This document shows, one piece after another, positions 6,193 to 11,850 of a DNA stretch of 11,850 bases. The position numbers and the translations under genes were made by a program. A model generated the notes under the pieces. It was not told where the DNA came from. It saw only the letters and a program-made list of their open reading frames with translations, and searched no databases. Origin of the DNA: Cyanobacteriota bacterium (GTDB taxonomy: Bacteria; Cyanobacteriota; Cyanobacteriia; Leptolyngbyales; Leptolyngbyaceae); the NCBI GenBank assembly GCA_027482985.1, contig JAIXVO010000203.1:1-11850 (forward strand). Direction: 5' to 3'. How positions within the stretch are numbered: the stretch's first letter is position 1; each line of letters starts with the position of its first letter.

Positions 6193-7374
6193 CTACTTCT
6201 TTTTCTGACCAGACTTGGGTTTCGGTTCGGGGGTTTCCTTCGTCTCTGACGGAGTGGCTGGCGTTTTCGGTCTGGTGGTCGAGGGTTTATCAGGGGTCAG
6301 GACACCGACTTTTTCCCAGGCATTGCGCACGGCTTTTTGTTCGGCGCTGTCAATCCCATAAAGTTCTCCAGCAATGGTGGTGAGGACGGTGGCAGCTCGT
6401 TTGAAATTGGAGCGTTGACGCAGGCGATCGCGCAAGGCAATGTACCAAATTTTGCCCGCTTTCTCCCAGGCATAGCCGCCCATTTCCATCGCCGCCAGAT
6501 AAAACGCATGGTTGGGAATGCCGGAGTTGATATGCACTCCGCCGTTATCGCCCGTCCCTTTATAGATGTCCTTCATGTGAGCCGGTTGCGGGTCTTTGCC
6601 GAGCACAGGATCATCGTAGGCGGTGCCGGGAGCTTGCATGGAGCGAATCCCCACGCCCTTCACCTGCTCGGTCAGTAGACCCGCCCCAATAATCCAATCG
6701 GACTGGTCTACAGTCTGGTTATTGAAGCGCTGTTTGACCATAATGCCGAACACATCCGACATCGATTCATTCAGGGCACCGGGTTCGCCGTTGTAGATCA
6801 GTCCGGCTTCAAACTGGGTCACACCATGCGTTAGTTCATGCCCGATCACATCGATCGCGATCGTGAAGCGGTTGAACAACTTGCCATCGCCATCGCCGTA
6901 GACCATCTGACTGCCATTCCAGAAGGCGTTGTCGTAATTCTCGCCATAATGCACGGTGGAATCGAGTCGCATGCCGCGATCGTCGATCGAATTCCGTTCA
7001 AAAATTTCGGCAAATAAATCATAGGTCGCCCCTGCCCCGTCATACGCCTCATCCACAGCAGCATCGCCCGTGGCGGCTTCCCCTTCCCGCCGGACGGGAG
7101 TTCCCGGTAGATCGGTTTGATTTTTGGCATTAAAGATGGTGCGCCGTTTTTCGCCTGCTGGAATGGTGAAGGTGGCAATGCCGCCGACGGCTTCCCGCCG
7201 ACCGCGAAATTGTTCTGAGACAATCAATGTCTCCATCGCCCAGGCTTTCTCAGCATCGCTCCCATTGCGAACAATTTGTTCGGCCATGTAGGGCGGGAGA
7301 ATGCAGCAAATGGGGCAAATACAAGGACGGGATTGAGCTTGCCGCTGGTTAGACCGTTGACCATGATGTGCCAT
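6193..7374 (-). CDS. M4 family (thermolysin-like) metalloprotease, protealysin type
   Basis: A 393-residue zinc endopeptidase precursor. The zinc site is HELTH (His179, Glu180, His183) with the downstream ligand Glu203 in NESMSD. The transition-state His281 lies in GGVHINSGIPNHAFY. DAAVDEAYDGAGATYDLF (104-121) and DSTVHYGENYDNAFWNG (138-154) are standard M4 N-terminal motifs. Instead of a signal peptide and long FTP/PepSY propeptide there is a short leader with PPYMAEQIVRNG (27-38), as in protealysin. It is removed by self-cleavage, so secretion, if any, is not by a classical signal. The leader has four Cys in seven residues (Cys18, 20, 23, 24). A Pro/Lys/Thr-rich tail (about 362-393, ending KKK) extends past the catalytic domain. 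The ATG at 7372-7374 has AAGGAG at 7383-7388. It is the first gene of a four-gene minus-strand cluster. No emfourin-like inhibitor gene is seen beside it. Confidence 0.93.
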   Translation of the reverse strand: MAHHGQRSNQRQAQSRPCICPICCILPPYMAEQIVRNGSDAEKAWAMETLIVSEQFRGRREAVGGIATFTIPAGEKRRTIFNAKNQTDLPGTPVRREGEAATGDAAVDEAYDGAGATYDLFAEIFERNSIDDRGMRLDSTVHYGENYDNAFWNGSQMVYGDGDGKLFNRFTIAIDVIGHELTHGVTQFEAGLIYNGEPGALNESMSDVFGIMVKQRFNNQTVDQSDWIIGAGLLTEQVKGVGIRSMQAPGTAYDDPVLGKDPQPAHMKDIYKGTGDNGGVHINSGIPNHAFYLAAMEMGGYAWEKAGKIWYIALRDRLRQRSNFKRAATVLTTIAGELYGIDSAEQKAVRNAWEKVGVLTPDKPSTTRPKTPATPSETKETPEPKPKSGQKKK

Positions 7375-7618
7375 GTGGGGATCTCCTTGTCCGGTGTGCT
7401 GGGTGATTGCGCAATTCAGACCCGTTGACGCTCACCAGCGGCGACAAGTGCCTCAACTGCAAAAGTTGTCTTTTCAGTGTAAGGGACTGGTCCAAGAATC
7501 ACGTCCTAGGATAAGGGCGCATGGTCGTTTGCCCTCACAGCAAACCATTCTAAATGCCGGAATACGATTTAACCGCAAATCCCTCAGCCCGATCGCGACC
7601 CGTGCCCGTATCCCTACC
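7375..7618. other. intergenic region upstream of the metalloprotease gene
   Basis: A gap of 244 bp between DUF4335 and the metalloprotease gene, both on the minus strand. It contains the protease ribosome-binding site (7383-7388) and a weak imperfect hairpin near 7521-7547 (TTTGC/GCAAA core). No convincing terminator for DUF4335 and no clear -35/-10 pair was found, although the protease promoter is expected here. Confidence 0.5.
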
Positions 7619-9040
7619 TTAATTCTGCCAACCGCGCCAGGGACTCACTTCCAATGCGCCATCTGGCGGCTGCATCACGACTTTGAATAGGGCTAAGGGT
7701 TCCTGTACCGAGGCGGGATTGCCATCGGCAATGGGTTTGCCCAACTTGGGTAAGGGGGTCTCCTGGACATGGCGCGCTGCCGCTTCATTCTCAGGGCTGA
7801 AATCAACCACCGTGCCATCCTGCCGCACCCGGACTTTATAAATGAGATCTTCGCTAAATTTGGGAGTCGCTGCCCAATTTTGGTTGATCTGGCTGGTCAG
7901 CTTCGGCAGAATTGCTTCCAATTCTTGAGTGCTCGTAATTTCAGCAATCCCACTTACGGGTGAGGTCATCGCTTGCCGCCAGGAAGCGACGGCGACATTG
8001 CCGCTCCCCGTAAAGACCACTTTATAGAGCGCGATCGACGCTGGTGTCGTTTCGGCTTGGGTCGAGAGCAGGTTCAGCAGAGGAGTTTTACTGGCATTCT
8101 CGGCGGAGACCGGGTTCACGGGTTTGTAGCCTGTGATGGTGCCGTCTTGACGCACACCCACTTGATAGGTCAAATCCTGAGTAATGGCGGTGCGGTTACT
8201 CCAAGTTTGGTCTAACTTATCCCGCAATTGCTGACTGAGCGTATTCAGTGCCGTGGGGTCGGTAATTTCGGGCGATCGCGTCAGATTCGCTTCCAGTTGT
8301 TGCAAATTCGGGCTGGCCGTCGGGCTGGGGCTGGGGCTAGGCGCTGCTGCGGCTGGGGAGGTTGTCGGCGAAGGCGAAGGGGAACCCGTCGGTGAGGGAC
8401 TACCGCCAGCGGTGGCGGTGGTTTGTTGGCGCACTGGGAAGAGTTCTTTGGGCTGCTCGACTTTGGGAATCGGCAGCAGGGAGAGCAGGACAGTTGCCGC
8501 TGCCAGACTGGACACCCCGATCGCCGCAGGAACCAGTTGTTTGCCGACTTGCTGCGGCTTCGCAACTTCCCGCCGCGAGACGGGTTTGAGATTGAGGGTG
8601 AGATCCGGTAAAGTTTGGCTGTCTGCCAGCAATTGGTCGATCGCCTCGACCAGATCAAATAACTGCACCGTGTTCAGGTCAACCTGGGTCACCGTGGGAG
8701 CGGAAGTCGCACCTTCGACGGGCTGCGATCGCACCGTCAGCCGATGCTGTGTCTCACTCAATCGCTCCATCTGCACCAATTGCGGCGCGTCTTTCTGCAC
8801 TCGCGTGGTGCTCACGCCACTCAGTAAATTCTGCACATACTGACTGACCGCACTGATCAACCCTTCCAAAAACTCGCGCCCGCCGGAAAGGGGCTTTTCG
8901 TACCCCGCCAACCGACATTCCGCATTAATCACCATCGAAATGGGGAGCCGCGCATCCGGTTGCCCGACGCTGATCACATCCCCCAATCCTTCTAGCAGCA
9001 GCGTGCAATTGGGCAAACTGTACATCCGTTGAATCGTCAT
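7619..9040 (-). CDS. DUF4335 domain-containing membrane protein
   Basis: A 473-residue protein starting MTIQRMYSLPNCTLLLEGL, the hallmark of cyanobacterial DUF4335 proteins, whose function is unknown. The N-terminal domain (about 1-155) is cytoplasmic-looking. One membrane segment lies at about 169-190 (VPAAIGVSSLAAATVLLSLL). A Ser/Pro/Thr/Ala-rich linker (about 204-245) follows. The C-terminal half contains two tandem copies of one domain, about 259-355 and 368-470. They align at LDQTW/INQNW, LTYQVGVRQDGTI/LIYKVRVRQDGTV, ALYKVV/ALFKVV and ASWR/SPWR. The layout suggests a protein anchored once, with a repeated domain on the far side of the membrane. The ATG overlaps the stop of the preceding DUF3038 gene (ATGA), so the two are translationally coupled. 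Confidence 0.88.
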   Translation of the reverse strand: MTIQRMYSLPNCTLLLEGLGDVISVGQPDARLPISMVINAECRLAGYEKPLSGGREFLEGLISAVSQYVQNLLSGVSTTRVQKDAPQLVQMERLSETQHRLTVRSQPVEGATSAPTVTQVDLNTVQLFDLVEAIDQLLADSQTLPDLTLNLKPVSRREVAKPQQVGKQLVPAAIGVSSLAAATVLLSLLPIPKVEQPKELFPVRQQTTATAGGSPSPTGSPSPSPTTSPAAAAPSPSPSPTASPNLQQLEANLTRSPEITDPTALNTLSQQLRDKLDQTWSNRTAITQDLTYQVGVRQDGTITGYKPVNPVSAENASKTPLLNLLSTQAETTPASIALYKVVFTGSGNVAVASWRQAMTSPVSGIAEITSTQELEAILPKLTSQINQNWAATPKFSEDLIYKVRVRQDGTVVDFSPENEAAARHVQETPLPKLGKPIADGNPASVQEPLALFKVVMQPPDGALEVSPWRGWQN

Positions 9041-9645
9041 GCCACCTCTCCATCAAACAAACTAAACCAGAATCGCTGAATCCCATAGGTGCCCGTGCAA
9101 AATAGCAATTCTGTGAGTAAGTTCAACGCCAATTGATTCAAACTTTCATCCGAATAGTTCTCAGCGACCGCCGCCCGACGCGGATTCATGCGGGAGCGAA
9201 AATGCGCGCGAAACCGTTCCAAATATTCATTCAAGCGAAAATGGTGCTCCATCGACAACTGTTGTTCCTGGAGTTGTTGGTAGGCCAGCAGCAGTTGGCG
9301 GATCAATACCGTCAGTCGCCGTGCCATGTAACAGCCCACCACAACCAGGGCTTTCGCTTCAGTGAGGGAGAGGGCGCGACGTTGATTGTGCCGCCGCAGG
9401 GGGTTGGTGTTGCGCAGCCGCCACAGCGTCACCCGATCTTTGATAATGCCATCCAGTTCCAAAAACTGAGCGGTTTGCAAAATCACCTCAGATCCTTCCA
9501 GATCCAGGGCTTCGATCGCCAGCAGCATTAGATCAATTTCAATCGTGGCCCGCCGTGGACAGGTTTGATCGGCGATCGTGGGGTCGGGTAAGCTACCCAA
9601 AATAACAGGGGTGCCGGGTTGGACGGGTGAACTATTCAACTGCAT
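9037..9645 (-). CDS. DUF3038 domain-containing protein
   Basis: A 202-residue protein with the cyanobacterial DUF3038 pattern: ATIEIDLMLLAIEALDLEGSE, then LWRLRNTNPLRR, then SLTEAKALVV, then a helical region rich in Leu/Gln (RQLLLAYQQLQEQQL), then RFRAHFRSRMNPRR, and an aromatic C-terminus (YGIQRFWFSLFDG). No signal peptide or certain membrane helix is visible, so it is probably cytoplasmic. Function is unknown. DUF3038 genes regularly precede DUF4335 genes in cyanobacteria, and here stop and start overlap by 4 nt, so the two products probably act together. The ATG at 9643-9645 is taken; a GTG directly before it (9646-9648) is an equal possibility, and no clear Shine-Dalgarno decides. Confidence 0.85.
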   Translation of the reverse strand: MQLNSSPVQPGTPVILGSLPDPTIADQTCPRRATIEIDLMLLAIEALDLEGSEVILQTAQFLELDGIIKDRVTLWRLRNTNPLRRHNQRRALSLTEAKALVVVGCYMARRLTVLIRQLLLAYQQLQEQQLSMEHHFRLNEYLERFRAHFRSRMNPRRAAVAENYSDESLNQLALNLLTELLFCTGTYGIQRFWFSLFDGEVA

Positions 9646-9682
9646 CACACTTGGTATATTGACTCACGGGCAAACTTACTCA

Positions 9683-9707
9683 GTCGCATTCTATCGGAAT
9701 GCGCGAC
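9683..9707. other. hairpin between the histidine kinase and DUF3038 genes
   Basis: A perfect 7-bp stem CGCATTC (9685-9691) / GAATGCG (9697-9703) with a 5-nt loop. It can be extended by GT/AC across a 2-nt bulge. It lies in the 85-bp gap between two genes on the minus strand. No T-tract follows on either strand, so it is not a standard intrinsic terminator. It might be an mRNA-processing or attenuating structure, or chance. Confidence 0.35.
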
Positions 9708-9730
9708 ACTCGCAGCACTCCTGATCCATA

Positions 9731-11850
9731 TTAAACGCACCAATTCGCTACCGAGTTTCCAGTTTCGGAGTTTTCCACGGCTTGAAACGGCAATTGCAGC
9801 ACAAAACAAGTCGTACCGCTATGACTGGTCACTTGGATGGTGCCATCCAGCAACTCCACCAGTTTTTTCACCAGCGCCAATCCCAAGCCAGTGCCGCCGT
9901 GTTTCCAGGGGTCGTTGTTGGGAATGCGATAAAACTTATCAAAAATTTTGGTCAGTTCTTCGGGGGAAATTTCCACGCCAGAGTTACAGATGGAGACTTG
10001 GAGGGTGGGGCGATCGCGGGTGGTCGCCTGGACAATCCGCACCGAGACGACGATCTCGCCGCCAGCAGGGGTATATTTGCAGGCGTTGTTGAGGAGTTCG
10101 CCAATCACGCGATCGAGCCGCGAGGGATCGGTGAGGATGGGCGGCAGGGGGGGGATTTCCAGTTGCAATTGTTGTTGCTGGGTGTAGGCGCGTTCCGTGA
10201 AGGGATGAATCCGGGCGGGCAACCAGGTCTGCAGATCGACGGGGATAAATTCCGGCACATCGGCTCCGGTTTCCAGCCGGGAGAGATCCAGCAGATCATT
10301 GATCAGGCTAATTTCCCGCCGACATTCGTCTTTCAAAATTTGGAAGTAGCGGATCGATTTTTGCAGTGACTCTGACTCTGCCAAAGAGGTGGGCGTGAAG
10401 GCATCAAACAGCATCACCTCCAGCATCTGGATCGCCATTTTGATGTTCGCCATGGGGGTGCGCAATTCATGGGAGACGGTACTCAGGAAGTCATCCTTGA
10501 GTCGATTCAGCTTTTCTAACTCTTTGACTTGCGCCTGGGCTTTTTGATAGAGCCGCGCTTGCCGAATCGCGATCGCGCACTGGTTGGCGACCTGTTGCAC
10601 CAGCCGAATGTCCTGATCATTAAAGGCGCGGTACTTATGACTGACAACCCACAGATCGCCCAACACCTGGGTATCGTCCATAATTGGGCAGGCCAGCATC
10701 GCCACATAGCCCCGGAGCGGATTGGGCACCAGGGAGCAAAATTGGAAGTACTGTCCCTGAATCAGTTGGCGATAGCCTTCGGGGAAGTTGTCCATTTGCA
10801 CAATCCGCCCCTGCAACGGCACCAGCGAATCCGTGTACTCGTAGGAGACTTTGGAGGTGCGGCTTTCCAGGTCATACAGGGAGGCATTGCAGCCCGTCAC
10901 CCCGATCGCGATCGCCAGTTCGCGCACCGCTGTTTGCAGAATTTGATCTTCGTCCAGATTATCCCGGACGCGATCGGTAATCCGTTTCAACGTGGCTTCA
11001 AACTCAGAAGCCAGTTGCAACTCAGCAGTCCGAATCTGCATCTGGCGTTCCAGGTCAGAATTGAGGCGATTCACCTGCTGATACAACTCGGACTGTTTAA
11101 TGGCAATCCCCACCTGCCCCACGAGTTGTTCTAAAAGCTCAATTTCAAAGGGTTGCCAGGAGCGCGTCTCGCGGCAATGGTGCGCCACCAACAAGCCCCA
11201 CAATTTGCCCTGCTGTTTAATCGGCACTGTCAGCATGGCCTGCACCTGGAGGTCTTGTAGCAGGTTGCGAAAGCACTCCGGCAGCGGTTCCTGGTCAACT
11301 GCCGCGATCGCTCGAATCCGTCCCGCTTCGTACAGCGACACAAAGGATTCCGAGAAACAGGGATCATGAAACACTTTGCCGAGAATCGGAGCCCAGCCTG
11401 AGGCCACAGATTCGACCAACACTGCCGCACTCCAACTGGGGCGGAACCGCAAAATTACGACGCGATCGACTTGCAAAAACTTGCGGACTTCGGCGACGGT
11501 GGTATTCAAAATTTCGTTTAAATCCAGCGATTGCCGAATATCGTTGGTGATGGCATTAATCAGTGATTCCTGCTCAATCCGTTGTTGCAGCGCCACTTCT
11601 GCCCGTTTGCGATCGGTAATATCTTGCGAAATACAGAGCAAGTGTTGGGGTTGTGCCTGGTCATCAAACATCGGCACTTTGATCGTTTGTAGCAGTCGTT
11701 CTTCTGCTGAGGCGGTCGGCAAGGCGCATTCCAGAAAGCTTTCAGCCGTTTTTCGTTGAAAAATCTCTTGATCTTTCTGGTGAAATAAAGTGGCTTGTGC
11801 AGCGGGAAAACAGTCAAATACAGTTTTGCCGATCGCCTGCTCAGCAGTCA
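9731..11850 (-). CDS. hybrid-sensor histidine kinase PAS-GAF-GAF-HisKA-HATPase (N-terminus beyond window)
   Basis: The frame is open to the right edge; 705 codons are visible, and the TTG at 11722 is internal rather than the start. Residue numbers here count from the first whole codon (11846-11848). A PAS domain (about 1-85) ends with the PAC-like ISQDITDRKRAE. GAF1 (about 100-257) has HDPCF with Cys164, PECF with Cys192, VQAMLTVPI and WQPFEIELLEQL. GAF2 (about 278-435) follows, then a short coiled coil, and a dimerisation domain with SHELRTP (phospho-acceptor His460). The HATPase has N-box ELLNNACKYTP, the G1-region motif SICNSGVEIS, FDKFYRI, and the G2 box GTGLGLALVKKL. The kinase autophosphorylates and passes phosphate to a response regulator, which is not present here. 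No membrane segment is visible. The DUF3038/DUF4335 pair follows 85 nt downstream. Confidence 0.92.
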   Translation of the reverse strand, partial: TAEQAIGKTVFDCFPAAQATLFHQKDQEIFQRKTAESFLECALPTASAEERLLQTIKVPMFDDQAQPQHLLCISQDITDRKRAEVALQQRIEQESLINAITNDIRQSLDLNEILNTTVAEVRKFLQVDRVVILRFRPSWSAAVLVESVASGWAPILGKVFHDPCFSESFVSLYEAGRIRAIAAVDQEPLPECFRNLLQDLQVQAMLTVPIKQQGKLWGLLVAHHCRETRSWQPFEIELLEQLVGQVGIAIKQSELYQQVNRLNSDLERQMQIRTAELQLASEFEATLKRITDRVRDNLDEDQILQTAVRELAIAIGVTGCNASLYDLESRTSKVSYEYTDSLVPLQGRIVQMDNFPEGYRQLIQGQYFQFCSLVPNPLRGYVAMLACPIMDDTQVLGDLWVVSHKYRAFNDQDIRLVQQVANQCAIAIRQARLYQKAQAQVKELEKLNRLKDDFLSTVSHELRTPMANIKMAIQMLEVMLFDAFTPTSLAESESLQKSIRYFQILKDECRREISLINDLLDLSRLETGADVPEFIPVDLQTWLPARIHPFTERAYTQQQQLQLEIPPLPPILTDPSRLDRVIGELLNNACKYTPAGGEIVVSVRIVQATTRDRPTLQVSICNSGVEISPEELTKIFDKFYRIPNNDPWKHGGTGLGLALVKKLVELLDGTIQVTSHSGTTCFVLQLPFQAVENSETGNSVANWCV

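Larger units (their letters stand above)
264..11311. repeat. dispersed HIP1 octamers (GCGATCGC)
   Basis: Exact GCGATCGC read at 264, 1076, 1151, 1331, 2052, 2135, 3678, 3856, 3911, 4060, 4879, 5160, 5276, 5413, 5506, 5834, 6126, 6424, 8272, 8725, 10010, 10569, 10908 and 11304 (first base), plus many CGATCG near-copies. HIP1 is the highly iterated palindrome typical of many cyanobacterial genomes. The longest gaps are about 1.5 kb in gnd (2135-3678) and 1.8 kb over the protease and DUF4335 3' part (6424-8272). Counted by eye, so one or two may be missed. Confidence 0.9.

Noticed and set aside
9683..9707. Intrinsic terminator of the histidine kinase gene
   Set aside because: The stem is short and no T-run follows on the minus strand.
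11722..11722. TTG as the start of the histidine kinase
   Set aside because: The frame upstream is open to the window edge and encodes the rest of the PAS domain, so the gene starts beyond 11850.

Overview
The window is cyanobacterial chromosome. It carries about two dozen exact copies of the HIP1 octamer GCGATCGC in 11.85 kb. It also has a Ycf66-family gene, the cyanobacteria-restricted pair DUF3038/DUF4335, a 6-phosphogluconate dehydrogenase of cyanobacterial type, and a multidomain PAS/GAF histidine kinase. Base composition is moderately GC-rich and coding density is ordinary. The mix would suit a filamentous, Leptolyngbya-like organism, but the genus cannot be fixed from this alone.

Left part (1-3886): the left edge holds the start of a minus-strand DUF433 protein, probably an antitoxin, cut by the window border. 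Next is a minus-strand Ycf66-family membrane protein with four YVRKK(Y/F)R repeats, preceded by a strong ribosome-binding site and a candidate promoter that carries a nested inverted repeat. About 650 bp of repeat-rich non-coding DNA (heptamer tandem repeats, HIP1 sites, a polypyrimidine stretch) then separate it from the divergent gnd gene. gnd ends in a clear intrinsic terminator.

Middle (3887-7618): a plus-strand PD-(D/E)XK (Rpn/transposase-like) gene is broken by one in-frame TGA, with the downstream frame intact for 123 codons. Facing it is a compact minus-strand cluster. In transcription order it is a protealysin-like M4 metalloprotease, a 44-residue lipoprotein, a glutathione S-transferase-like protein, and a small secreted proline-rich protein. 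Gaps are 32, 1 and 39 nt, so they probably form one operon.

Right part (7619-11850): all genes are on the minus strand. A histidine kinase, open to the right edge (PAS, two GAF domains, HisKA, HATPase), is followed by DUF3038 and DUF4335 genes that overlap by ATGA. The first GAF domain has an Asp-Pro-Cys-Phe motif and a second Cys 28 residues later, the spacing seen in DXCF cyanobacteriochromes. It is the best candidate in the window for something new (a light-sensing kinase). No tRNA, rRNA, CRISPR array, insertion sequence or complete mobile element was seen.
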